The notes beneath the pieces are model-generated. The model did not search any database, was not told the DNA's origin, and saw nothing but the letters and a program-made list of their open reading frames with translations. From Flavobacterium aquicola (lineage in GTDB: Bacteria; Bacteroidota; Bacteroidia; Flavobacteriales; Flavobacteriaceae): a stretch of DNA of 64,000 bases. The first letter of the stretch is position 1; every line of letters starts with the position of its first letter. A program made the translations under genes and the position numbers. The stretch spans positions 1-64,000 of the forward strand of contig NZ_QUNI01000004.1 of NCBI RefSeq assembly GCF_003385115.1, read 5' to 3'. Of this stretch, positions 51,268 to 59,666 are shown piece by piece.

Positions 51268-53724
51268 CTAAAAATTAATTCTTTTACTTTCTTCAGGAGT
51301 TCTATCCTGCTTTTCTTTTTCTTTTGATTTTCCCTTTTTAAAATTGTAGTTAACAGAAATTCCTACTGCGGTTTCATCATTACGTATATTACTGAAACCT
51401 TTTACGGATCTGCTTTCAAAAGCCGCTTTTTCACGTATAGACCTAAAAATATCGTTGAAATACAGCTGAACATTAAGTTTTTCGTCAAGCAATTTCTTTC
51501 GAATCCCTCCTGAAACAGACCAGATATCAGGAATGCTTAATTGCCCAAATGCCATCTTTCCGTTGTAATATCCCGTTAATTGTGCAGTCCAGCCCTTTCC
51601 AAAAATAAATTGATTACTACAGTTTGCTAAAGGCGTAATTTGCGTGTTCTTTTTTGTCTGATCGAAATCAATCCACTTGTTTTCTGTATAAAATATAGAA
51701 ATGCCTGCGCTCATTTGCCACCACTTTAAATTTATAAGCTCGCCAGCATCCAACTTAAGACCAAAGCGCAGGTTTGATGCATTGTTTTCGGTTGTTATAA
51801 GGAGTCCGCCCTTTTCGAAATCTTTAAATCCTGTTGCAATAGCATTGTTGGAAAAAGTGTAAAAAATGGTGGAACGATAGGTCTTTCGAAAAACATAAGC
51901 CAATTCAATATTATGTGTCAGTTCAGCTTGAAGCTTTGGATTACCTCGTATTATTGTAACCTGATCTACGATGTAATCAAACGGACTTAAATTGCGGTAA
52001 TTAGGTCGGCTAATACGGCGATTGTATCTTATCGATACGTTTTTGTCATCATTTATGGCGTAAAGAATACTGGCATTTGGAAAAAGTTTAGTGTAAACAA
52101 TCTGATAGGAAGAATCTTTCTCTATCTTTTTAATATCAATGGTGGCTGCATCGATTTGGGTGTTTTCTGCCCGTAATCCAGTCTGGAAATTCCAGCGGTT
52201 CATTTTTCCGCTCAATTGAATATAGCCTGCATTGATAATCTCACTATACTCATACTGGTTGCTGCTGTTAAAAATAGCATCATAACTGCCCCCGGAATCC
52301 CTGTAAACAGCCTGATTATGTATGTTAGTACTAGATAATTTGGTTCCTGTCTGAAATTGTGTTTTCTCTGATAAAGGAATTGAAAAATTACTTTGCAGAG
52401 ATAACATCCTAATATCACCTTTCAAATTCCCTGATACACTATCCGTACGAGCCTGTATAAATGAAGGATTGAAATGTGAGCTATACAACTGGGTGTTTTC
52501 GTTGTGATCAAATGAAAGATAATCTGCTGAAATATTGGCCTCACATTTTTTTTCATCTTTGTAATCTGCACGAATACCGCCGTTTAGCGTTTTTTGTTGT
52601 AAATCACCTTGGGTTGTGGTATTAAGAACCGAATCCTTAATGGAATTGTAACTGGAAAATAATGCGATTGAATTTCCGGGAGTATTACGATGGAAAAAAT
52701 TACCCGCAAAATTAGCCTCCAGACTTATAGATTTTGATAGCTCGAAATCGGCAGCAATTTTTAAGTTTTTGGTATTATCCTTATTTCTTGTTGAAACATT
52801 TTGTATTGTTGTTTTGGTAAAAGTTGTCTCCTTGTTTGCGAATTCATATGCTCTAAATAGTATTCCCTTCTTTGCCTTATCACCCTGAAAGTGAAAAAAA
52901 TCTGCGCTAAATCCCATTTTATTTTTTCGCATTGTGCCGCGTGTCCATATATCACTGCGGGCATCTTTGCCCTTTTGATAGTTTAAAGCGGAAGAAAAAG
53001 TAAGATCCTGAACAGATATTTTTTTCAATCGAATATTAATAATTCCGGCTTTTCCTGAAGCATCATATTGAGCTGATGGGCTTGTTAAAATTTCTATTTT
53101 TTCAACAGAAGCAACAGCGGTTGATTTTAAAATATTGGCCAATGCAATCCCAGAAAAGTAGGTTTCTTTTCCGTTAATCTGTACATTTACACCTTGTTCC
53201 CCATTTAATATAATGGTCCCATCGTCGTTAACGATAAGCCCGGGTACGTTTTTTAGAGCTTCAAAAACAGTTCCCTGAGCCATAACAATTGAAGTATTGG
53301 GGTTTATTATGGTTTTTCCTGCTTCAAATTCAATGCCTTTTTTGGTTCCGACAACCCTAACTTCCTTCAAATGCAAAATGTTCTCTTGGAGAATAAAAGG
53401 CTCTAGTAAAAGGAGGCTATCAGTAGACACATCTATCCTCAATAGTTGTTTCTGAAATCCTGGCATCACGACAGACACAACATAATTTCCCTGTTTTGCT
53501 CCTAAAGAAAATTTTCCTTCATGATCCGTATTTGTTTTGTATACGTATGATGAATCAGTTGCATTTAACAATACTATCTCAGCACCAGGGACCGGTTGCT
53601 TTTTATTGTCTAAAACTATTCCCGTAATAGTTCTGTTTTGGGGTTGTGCCGAGATACTAAAAATGTTCAGGGCAATTGCAAATAATAGAATGACTTTAAA
53701 TTTAGATTTGGACAGCATAAACAT
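51268..53724 (-). CDS. Outer-membrane beta-barrel receptor with CarboxypepD-like domain
   Basis: 818 residues. Signal sequence KVILLFAIALNIFSISAQ; CarboxypepD-like domain about 28-112 (GIVLDNKKQPVPGAEIVLLN ... GKFSLGAKQGNYVVSV). The plug follows (VFEALKNVPGLIVN, GVNVQINGKETYFSG, SVEKIEILTSPSAQYDASG) and then beta strands to the C-terminus. The last strand VGISVNYNFKKGKSK is followed by a charged tail, unusual for a barrel that should end in an aromatic residue. It lies upstream of no clear partner. The AraC-type regulator next door is the likely controller. The substrate is unknown. Confidence 0.87.
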   Translation of the reverse strand: MFMLSKSKFKVILLFAIALNIFSISAQPQNRTITGIVLDNKKQPVPGAEIVLLNATDSSYVYKTNTDHEGKFSLGAKQGNYVVSVVMPGFQKQLLRIDVSTDSLLLLEPFILQENILHLKEVRVVGTKKGIEFEAGKTIINPNTSIVMAQGTVFEALKNVPGLIVNDDGTIILNGEQGVNVQINGKETYFSGIALANILKSTAVASVEKIEILTSPSAQYDASGKAGIINIRLKKISVQDLTFSSALNYQKGKDARSDIWTRGTMRKNKMGFSADFFHFQGDKAKKGILFRAYEFANKETTFTKTTIQNVSTRNKDNTKNLKIAADFELSKSISLEANFAGNFFHRNTPGNSIALFSSYNSIKDSVLNTTTQGDLQQKTLNGGIRADYKDEKKCEANISADYLSFDHNENTQLYSSHFNPSFIQARTDSVSGNLKGDIRMLSLQSNFSIPLSEKTQFQTGTKLSSTNIHNQAVYRDSGGSYDAIFNSSNQYEYSEIINAGYIQLSGKMNRWNFQTGLRAENTQIDAATIDIKKIEKDSSYQIVYTKLFPNASILYAINDDKNVSIRYNRRISRPNYRNLSPFDYIVDQVTIIRGNPKLQAELTHNIELAYVFRKTYRSTIFYTFSNNAIATGFKDFEKGGLLITTENNASNLRFGLKLDAGELINLKWWQMSAGISIFYTENKWIDFDQTKKNTQITPLANCSNQFIFGKGWTAQLTGYYNGKMAFGQLSIPDIWSVSGGIRKKLLDEKLNVQLYFNDIFRSIREKAAFESRSVKGFSNIRNDETAVGISVNYNFKKGKSKEKEKQDRTPEESKRINF

Positions 53725-53851
53725 TTGACTTTACTTAGTTTTTAGTACTGCAAATGTCCAAGCTAAAAGAGCTTTAGAACGAACGAGCCAATAAGGCAAT
53801 CGTTCGCGCTTATCGGGACGAACAGTTTTACCAATAAAAAGTCAAGTAATA

Positions 53852-55021
53852 CTATTGAACTTTTAAATTTTTCCTGTAATCTGAAGGAGTGACAGAGGTA
53901 TGTTTTTTAAATGCTGTATTGAATGAGGATTTAGAGTTATAACCGACCTTATCGGCAAGCTCCTCAGTGGTCAATTTAGAATTTTCGTCTCTTTGTATCA
54001 ATTTTTCTGCATATGCGATTCGATAGGATGCTAAAAGTTCAAAGAAGTTTTTGTTCAGTCGTTCGTTAATTACCTGAGAAAGATGGTGCGTTGGCTTATT
54101 AATTTGCCTGGCCAGATCTTTAAGTGATGAGAGATTATTAGTAAAATAGAGATTTACTTCCATTTCATGTTTTACTTTATTCAGTATTTCGTCCTTCTGT
54201 TGCTCGGTAAGCGACGATTTTTGATATTTTGCTGTTGGAAAATCTAAGATAAAGAACGGTTGATTAAAATAATCCGAAGAATTGGTAATCCGATAGCTAA
54301 TTATACATACATAAATACAATAATACGGTACTACTATCATCCCGATATCGCTTTTCATACCCCATAACAATTTTATAATGCAAAAAGCCAAAATCGTTAT
54401 AAAACTATGGGCAAAACTATTTCGTACGATAGTTACCTTGGGACATTTTACATTAAAAAATGACTGATTAATACTTTTAAGTTTTTTCATTATTAGGAAA
54501 AGTGAAGCGCTGTAATATAGCAGAAGAGAAACAATTGTAATCTCGTTAGCATATTCCTTCACAGATAAAGGATCGGAGGAAAAAGTGGTAACAGCTTTAA
54601 CCTCTTGCCAATCGGGATGTTTTAAACTGATATAGGAATTATACTTAAAGCCGTCGGGTTGGGCAAGATAAAAGCCAATATAGAAAAACCAAAAAAAGGG
54701 TACTATAAAATGATACCAATTTTTACTCTTTTTTTCAGGATAAAGGGTGTATTGAATGTATAAATAGAAAAATGGCCCCAGAAGAAAATTGAAGGGCTGG
54801 CTAAAGTTAGTCAAGTACAATACTTTTACTATATAACCGGTATTGTTAAGAAATTCTTCTAAGGCCAAAAAAGCAAAAGAAATAAGGAATAATCCCTGAT
54901 AGATATTGGCTTTACTATATTTCCTACCGTTTTTAATAATAAAAAAAGAGATATAAATAGCCAGAAAAACAGTTAAAAACACAAAAATGTCTAATAAGTT
55001 AACATTTATATCTTCTTTCAT
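53852..55021 (-). CDS. AraC-family regulator with N-terminal membrane domain
   Basis: 389 residues. About seven hydrophobic helices span residues 10-250 (LDIFVFLTVFLAIYISFFII, LLGPFFYLYIQYTLY, SLLLYYSASLFLIM, VVPYYCIYVCIISY). The C-terminal AraC HTH pair occupies about 285-385 (LSSLKDLARQINKPTHHLSQ; TEELADKVGYNSKSSFNTAF, with the family motif FKKHTSVTPSDYRK). The domain layout fits membrane-bound AraC regulators of Bacteroidota that respond to envelope signals. The target is probably the adjacent receptor gene, by context only. Confidence 0.88.
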   Translation of the reverse strand: MKEDINVNLLDIFVFLTVFLAIYISFFIIKNGRKYSKANIYQGLFLISFAFLALEEFLNNTGYIVKVLYLTNFSQPFNFLLGPFFYLYIQYTLYPEKKSKNWYHFIVPFFWFFYIGFYLAQPDGFKYNSYISLKHPDWQEVKAVTTFSSDPLSVKEYANEITIVSLLLYYSASLFLIMKKLKSINQSFFNVKCPKVTIVRNSFAHSFITILAFCIIKLLWGMKSDIGMIVVPYYCIYVCIISYRITNSSDYFNQPFFILDFPTAKYQKSSLTEQQKDEILNKVKHEMEVNLYFTNNLSSLKDLARQINKPTHHLSQVINERLNKNFFELLASYRIAYAEKLIQRDENSKLTTEELADKVGYNSKSSFNTAFKKHTSVTPSDYRKNLKVQ

Positions 55022-55205
55022 TTGTACCTTTTTTATTGTTTTACATCAATAATAAAAAACCTTGTTTACTATTCTCAAATTAACGTGAGATAATATAATA
55101 CAGCACCGAATTTCAAAGTACTCTCTAAAAATATTTGAATGTAATTGCTAAAAGAATGTCCTGTAAATTGTGATGTAAATATAAATAATCAGATGGATTT
55201 ATACC

Positions 55206-55867
55206 ATGACTTATTACTACAATCGGCTCATAATTTCTGGAAATAATGATTTTAATGTAAAAAAAATGGATAGTATATCCAATAATATTGTTGACGAAAT
55301 CAACAAAATAAATTCAAATAAAAAAAAGGATGGATAATCGATTTACGGATAAATACCGGTGGGAATATGTATCCGATGATTGCTGGGATTAGTGACCTTA
55401 TTGGTGATAATGAAAAATTAGGCGGATTTGTAACATCTAATAATCGATCAGATGGAGAGTGGTTATTGAAAAACGGTAATTTTTATGTAGATTCTAATCA
55501 GGTTTTAGATAGAAAAAAATTAAAAAAGCCAATCAAAAAACAATTACCGATAGCAGTTTTAATAAGCGGCTATACTGCAAGCTCAGGAGAGATGACTGCA
55601 GTTGCTTTAATTGGGAGAAGTAAAACGAAATTATTCGGTGAAGAATCTGCTAATTATACTACATCAAATCAGGGATTTAAAATTGATAAAAATTCAGAAT
55701 TAAATTTAGCAGTAGGTTATGTGGCCGATAGAACTGGTAAAATTTACATTAAAAACATAAAACCTGATTTTGAGATAACTGGCGGAGATAATTTTGAGGA
55801 TTTAAAATACGATGAAAAGATTATTCAGTCGATTAAATGGCTTAAAAATGAACCAGCGAACCGCTGA
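55206..55867 (+). pseudogene. Frameshifted, 5'-truncated S41 (C-terminal processing) peptidase
   Basis: Frame 1 starts at ATG 55206 (MTYYYNRLIISGNN ... INSNKKKDG) and ends at a TAA. A second frame from 55319 reads GWIIDLRINTGG and on to the end. The frames join if one base is restored in the run of eight A (55320-55327). The catalytic Ser is in YTASSGEMTA, the S41 motif. The N-terminal PDZ region is missing and no signal peptide is visible. Both a frameshift and truncation make it non-functional. Confidence 0.75.
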
Positions 55868-56715
55868 GGCGAATTTTGCTCCAGACAGGCTGCCTTAAAA
55901 ACTGAAGTTTTCTACTTCTACTGAATTTAATGACGACAGAACGTTTCAGACTTTGAAGGCCTGGTCATCGTAAAGCTACTTAGCGGTAAGAGTAATAAAA
56001 AAAGAAGAACAGAACAGAAAATATTGTGTCTATATCATAAAGAAAATAATTCCTGAATTATATCCATCCCTCTTTCCCGTTACTGCAAAGTTGCCGGCTT
56101 GTCCATAAAAATTATTTTACTCAAATGGTGAATACTTTCCCGTGGTAAATTTCACTGCCATTAATGTTCGCACTCATAGAAACCTGAAAATAATTATGAA
56201 TTAAGCAAAAAAATATCAAATCCAGTTTCAAAAGCGAAAAACAAAAAGCACAGGGATGCAATTAGGCTCATTTTAAGGAAACTAACACCATTCCTATTAG
56301 ACGACAGCCTCCTATTAGCTTGTGCATATCATCTGTTCATCTTTGAAAACACCAACTATTTATCAGTTTCATCTAATTAAGAATTCTAATGATATAAAAC
56401 TATTTTTAATAAAACTTCTTTAATAATTTCCATCATAAATAAATAAATAAATAAATAAATAATTATTTATTTTATCTTAATTCTATACCTGAAGACAAAA
56501 GAGAAATGCTTAAGATGGTTAAGAAAGACAAAGCAGCTTTTATAGAAAATCTTACCAGGATACTATAGAACAGGCATAAAATTAACAGCTTTCCATATTT
56601 GATGAGATGCCTGCTAACTCTTTTGCATACAAAACCCGTAATTTATATTTTACTTATTTGTAGACACTTTATTTTCATATAATTATATAAAAAACTTATC
56701 TTATTTTAATGTTAC
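55868..56715. other. Gene-poor strip before the IS element
   Basis: No reading frame of credible length is present in any frame over 848 bases. It contains the tetranucleotide repeat listed separately and scattered short open segments (for example MLKMVKKDKAAFIENL at about 56505-56550). It is probably decayed DNA next to mobile sequence. Confidence 0.6.
56436..56462 (+). repeat. (AAAT)n tetranucleotide microsatellite
   Basis: About seven tandem copies of AAAT/TAAA, followed by the inverted TTATTTATTTT so the whole can fold back. It lies in a gene-free region, so it is not a coding phase-variation repeat. Confidence 0.85.
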
Positions 56716-56719
56716 TGAC

Positions 56720-56740
56720 TCGTCCTAAAATAGATTGACA
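56720..56740 (+). repeat. IS3 left inverted repeat
   Basis: Starts TCGTCCTAAAA and ends TTGACA. It matches the reverse complement of 57999-58019 at 18 of 21 positions. Confidence 0.8.
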
Positions 56741-56754
56741 AGTTTTACAATAAA

Positions 56755-57597
56755 TTAGTTAAAACCAGTGGAGAAAATTTCACTGGTTTTTTCATATACA
56801 AAATTAGGTGTTTTCATCATTAAACTTAAATGTGGTCTTTTAGTATTGTAACATTCAATGGATTCTTTAATGAGCTTACTGAGTTCTTGACCATTTTTGC
56901 ATTTATAAATCAAAAACTCATGCTTTAAAATACCATTAATCCTCTCGGCTAAAGCATTTTGACAACAATCATAACCATCTATCATTGAAGGGTTTATATT
57001 ATTTTCTTTTAATACATTTTGATAAGTTTGTGAACAATATTGTAAACCTCTGTCTGAGTGATGTATCAAAGGAAGATTGTTTTTCCTATTTCTAACAGCC
57101 ATTTTTAAAGCTTTGACCACATTTTGCGCACTCATATCATCACTGAGCTGGTAGCCTACAATTTTTCTGCTATAAGCATCGGTCACTAATGAAAGATAAT
57201 GAGTTCTTTCTTTTGATTTTATATAAGTGATATCGCTAACGAATACTTGCTCACTTCTGTAAATAGACGTCTCTTTCAATAGGTTCGGATATTTATGTAA
57301 CCAATGTTTAGAGAAAGTAGTTTTAGTATAACTTTTTACAGGTTTAATAAGCATATTTTCTCGTTTTAGATAACTAAAAAGGGCATCTCTTCCGATTTTT
57401 ATTCCATTTTCAACAAAAACATTTTCCAGTAAAAAATATAGTTTTCTTGTTCCCAGGCGAGGCATATCCCGTCTTTGCTTTTCAACCAGTTCTTTTACTT
57501 TTATTAATTCTTTTTCTCTTTCAATAAAATGTATTTCTTGCTGATATATGGATTGTCGGCTTATCCCAAACAATCTACAAGTTTTAGAAAGGCTCAC
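56755..57597 (-). CDS. IS3-family transposase OrfB (DDE integrase core)
   Basis: 280 residues. The catalytic triad reads Asp122 (VSDITYIK), Asp182 (HHSDRGLQY) and Glu218 (NALAERING), matching the DD(35)E spacing of IS3/IS150 relatives. The N-terminal half is the usual HTH-21-like linker. A GTG start at 57597 overlaps the orfA stop, but in vivo an OrfAB fusion through -1 frameshifting is likely (see the slippery site). It is intact. Confidence 0.93.
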   Translation of the reverse strand: MSLSKTCRLFGISRQSIYQQEIHFIEREKELIKVKELVEKQRRDMPRLGTRKLYFLLENVFVENGIKIGRDALFSYLKRENMLIKPVKSYTKTTFSKHWLHKYPNLLKETSIYRSEQVFVSDITYIKSKERTHYLSLVTDAYSRKIVGYQLSDDMSAQNVVKALKMAVRNRKNNLPLIHHSDRGLQYCSQTYQNVLKENNINPSMIDGYDCCQNALAERINGILKHEFLIYKCKNGQELSKLIKESIECYNTKRPHLSLMMKTPNFVYEKTSEIFSTGFN

Positions 57598-57983
57598 GCC
57601 TTCTTGCTGGATGCCTCGGATGGTTTGGGAGAAAACTTTTTTCTTATTTGAGTCCCGTATTGACTATCAGATATATCAATCATTGTGTTCAAAACTTTGT
57701 TTTTTAGCTTTTCATCTGCTAATTCTTTTTCAAGTCTTTTAATGATTTGTGCAGGAGTTTCGATGGATTTGGACATAAACAGAATCTTTGGTTTGCTCCA
57801 GTCTAAATTACCAAATTTTCTTAACCATACCAAAACAGTGCTTCTGCCTTGAATTCCGTATCTTTTTTGGGCTTGTTTATAGGTAAACTCGCCTTTCTCT
57901 ACTTGAGAAACAACGGATAATTTAAAGCCTAAATTATAATCCCGTTGGGTTCGCTTTTCCTCTGTGTTGTCTGGGTTATTCAT
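57594..57983 (-). CDS. IS3-family OrfA (HTH)
   Basis: 129 residues from the ATG at 57983 (MNNPDNTEEKRTQRD). An earlier TTG would lie inside the inverted repeat and is unlikely. HTH: FTYKQAQKRYGIQGRSTVLV. A leucine-zipper-like helix follows (IKRLEKELADEKLKNKVLNT) for dimerisation. The end overlaps orfB by four bases (GTGA). Confidence 0.88.
   Translation of the reverse strand: MNNPDNTEEKRTQRDYNLGFKLSVVSQVEKGEFTYKQAQKRYGIQGRSTVLVWLRKFGNLDWSKPKILFMSKSIETPAQIIKRLEKELADEKLKNKVLNTMIDISDSQYGTQIRKKFSPKPSEASSKKA
57636..57642 (-). other. Programmed -1 frameshift site (A AAA AAG)
   Basis: On the minus strand the heptamer A AAA AAG is in the orfA frame near its 3' end. A -1 shift joins the upstream orfA frame to the open orfB frame (..NKKKVFSQTIRGIQQEG...), which has no stop up to the GTG. 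This is the classic IS3 arrangement for making the OrfAB transposase. Confidence 0.75.
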
Positions 57984-57998
57984 AATAAGTCGATTTTG

Positions 57999-58019
57999 TG
58001 TCAACTTATTTCAGGACGA
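57999..58019 (+). repeat. IS3 right inverted repeat
   Basis: Starts TGTCAACTTATTT and ends GGACGA, partner of 56720-56740. Confidence 0.8.
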
Positions 58020-58026
58020 TACATAC

Positions 58027-58063
58027 AAAAAAAATAAAGCCATTGAAATACAATGGCTTTATT
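58027..58063. terminator. Bidirectional terminator at the end of the efflux operon
   Basis: AATAAAGCCATTG (58033-58045) pairs with CAATGGCTTTATT (58051-58063), with an A-run on the left that becomes a T-run on the minus strand. The IS3 element was inserted just beyond it. Confidence 0.75.
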
Positions 58064-58066
58064 TGT

Positions 58067-58318
58067 TCAAATTGGTATTTGCAAAAAAATAAAATTGGAA
58101 TTCATTTCCACACTTCTATTGCAATCAAGCTGATTCAGTACAATAGTAATCTCGCCTTTATAAACCTTGTCAGCGGCTATTATCATTATTTTTGTTCCTT
58201 CTAAAAATTCACAATAAATACCTGAACTAACTTCCTTCAGGTCTTCCCTTAACCAGAATTCATCATAATTATCCTTTATATTTACCTTAAAAAAATAAAT
58301 GTCTTTAGATTCTAGCAT
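58067..58318 (-). CDS. Small hypothetical protein at the end of the RND operon
   Basis: 83 residues: MLESKDIYFFKVNIKDNYDE then GIYCEFLEGTKIMIIAADKV. The start overlaps the TolC stop (TAATG), so the genes are translationally coupled. It is beta-rich with no signal peptide or membrane segment. No family is recognised. Being the last gene of the efflux operon, it may be an accessory protein of the pump. Confidence 0.6.
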   Translation of the reverse strand: MLESKDIYFFKVNIKDNYDEFWLREDLKEVSSGIYCEFLEGTKIMIIAADKVYKGEITIVLNQLDCNRSVEMNSNFIFLQIPI

Positions 58319-59664
58319 TATCTGGCGGTTACCTGTAAATATATTGTCAATGATATTCTGTATTGGCTTTTGGCCTCAATGAGTTTGTTTTTTGTATCAA
58401 TCTTTAATGCCTCTGCTTCAAGAAGATCAGACAGCTGTAATATACCGTTAGTATAACCCTTTTGGCTTACCAATAAATTTTCCTCTGTTTGCAGCAGTGC
58501 TGCCTCCATTAGATGTATTTTATCATTTAGTTCTGTTAGATTTGTCCATGCCTTTTCCATTTGCAGACTCAATAATCCTTTATTGTCCTCTAAGGTATTT
58601 TTAGCAATTGATTCTCTGTTTTTAAGTTCTTTAAGTTTGTGTTTTGCCCCCCACCACTCAGATATTGGTATGTTCAGGGAGGCATAAACCATTCCGTTAG
58701 CAGCCCCGTCAAGATTAGATTCAAGCTGATCCATATAATAGCCAACGGCACCAACTCCAAAACTAGGAAGATAATCAGCCTTCTTCATTTTTGTTTCCAG
58801 TTTTGAAGCTTCAACCGCCTTTTCAAGAAGCTGATACTCTGCACGATTAGGAAGTGCGGTATTGCGGTCAACAAAGTAGTTTTCCGGTGCAGAAAAATCG
58901 GTTAGATCACTATTTAGCATTATATCAGAATTATAATCTGCACCTATTGTCTGACAAAGCTGCATAAGAGCCAATTTTCGACCGTTTGCAAGCTGCATCT
59001 TGCTGACTTGTAGTTCCTGCTGTTTGATTGTTACTTTAAGCAGGTCATTCTTTATGATGATGCCGCTTTTGAAAGCGGTATTTACCTGCCTGTAAAGTGT
59101 ATCCAAAAATCGAATGTATCCTTCTAGTGTTTTTTGTTTTTCCTGTAATATTATCACTTGCCAATATTGCTGTTCCGTGATCAAAATTACTTCATTGGCC
59201 GTTAAAACCTGCTGCTGTTCTTTTACTTTTACATTTAAACTTGTAAGATTGTTAGCTGTTTTAATCTTTCCGCCAGCATATACCGGCTGCAAAACACTTA
59301 CATATCCCAATCCCACTTGATTAAACAATCCCATATTAACATCGGGCATATAGGCAAATTGGGCCGCATTTGCCAAACTGGCCGGATTCCCGTCATATAT
59401 TGGCAGGTTACCCCCTTTCATTTTAATTTCAAGCAATGGGTCTAATGCCTGCATACCAATGGCTGACGCAGTGACTTTTGGGAAATAATTGGTAAACATT
59501 TCTTTTTTAGACTCCTTGGCTGCATCTACTTCAAGTACACTGTTTTTGATCTTATTGTTATTCTTAACCGCCATGCTTTTGCTCTGCTCAATGCTAAGCT
59601 GTGTCTGACCATACCCATAACAAGAGATACAGAACATTAATATTATTATTTGTAAATTTCTCAT
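58318..59664 (-). CDS. TolC-family outer-membrane efflux channel
   Basis: 448 residues. Signal peptide MRNLQIIILMFCISCYGYGQ; then two structural repeats of the OEP fold (helices from SMAVKNNNKIKNSVLEVD and EYQLLEKAVEASKLET), with the long coiled-coil helices at about 160-215 and 340-440. It forms the outer-membrane tunnel for the RND pump. It lies two bases after the pump gene and overlaps the next small gene. Confidence 0.92.
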   Translation of the reverse strand: MRNLQIIILMFCISCYGYGQTQLSIEQSKSMAVKNNNKIKNSVLEVDAAKESKKEMFTNYFPKVTASAIGMQALDPLLEIKMKGGNLPIYDGNPASLANAAQFAYMPDVNMGLFNQVGLGYVSVLQPVYAGGKIKTANNLTSLNVKVKEQQQVLTANEVILITEQQYWQVIILQEKQKTLEGYIRFLDTLYRQVNTAFKSGIIIKNDLLKVTIKQQELQVSKMQLANGRKLALMQLCQTIGADYNSDIMLNSDLTDFSAPENYFVDRNTALPNRAEYQLLEKAVEASKLETKMKKADYLPSFGVGAVGYYMDQLESNLDGAANGMVYASLNIPISEWWGAKHKLKELKNRESIAKNTLEDNKGLLSLQMEKAWTNLTELNDKIHLMEAALLQTEENLLVSQKGYTNGILQLSDLLEAEALKIDTKNKLIEAKSQYRISLTIYLQVTAR

Positions 59665-59666
59665 CT

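Larger units (their letters stand above)
56716..58023 (-). mobile_element. Complete IS3-family insertion sequence with 3-bp target duplication
   Basis: Two overlapping genes (orfA, orfB) on the minus strand lie between 21-base imperfect inverted repeats (18 of 21 match). The outer ends read TGACTCGTCC and TGTATCGTCC, starting with the family's TG. The flanks carry TAC at 56713-56715 and 58024-58026, a 3-bp target duplication. Total length is 1308 bp, normal for the family. The coding frames are intact, so it may be active. It lies next to the RND operon's small distal gene. Confidence 0.88.

Noticed and set aside
56436..56475. AAAT tract as a CRISPR array or phase-variable coding repeat
   Set aside because: The units are 4 bases with no spacers, and no gene overlaps it.
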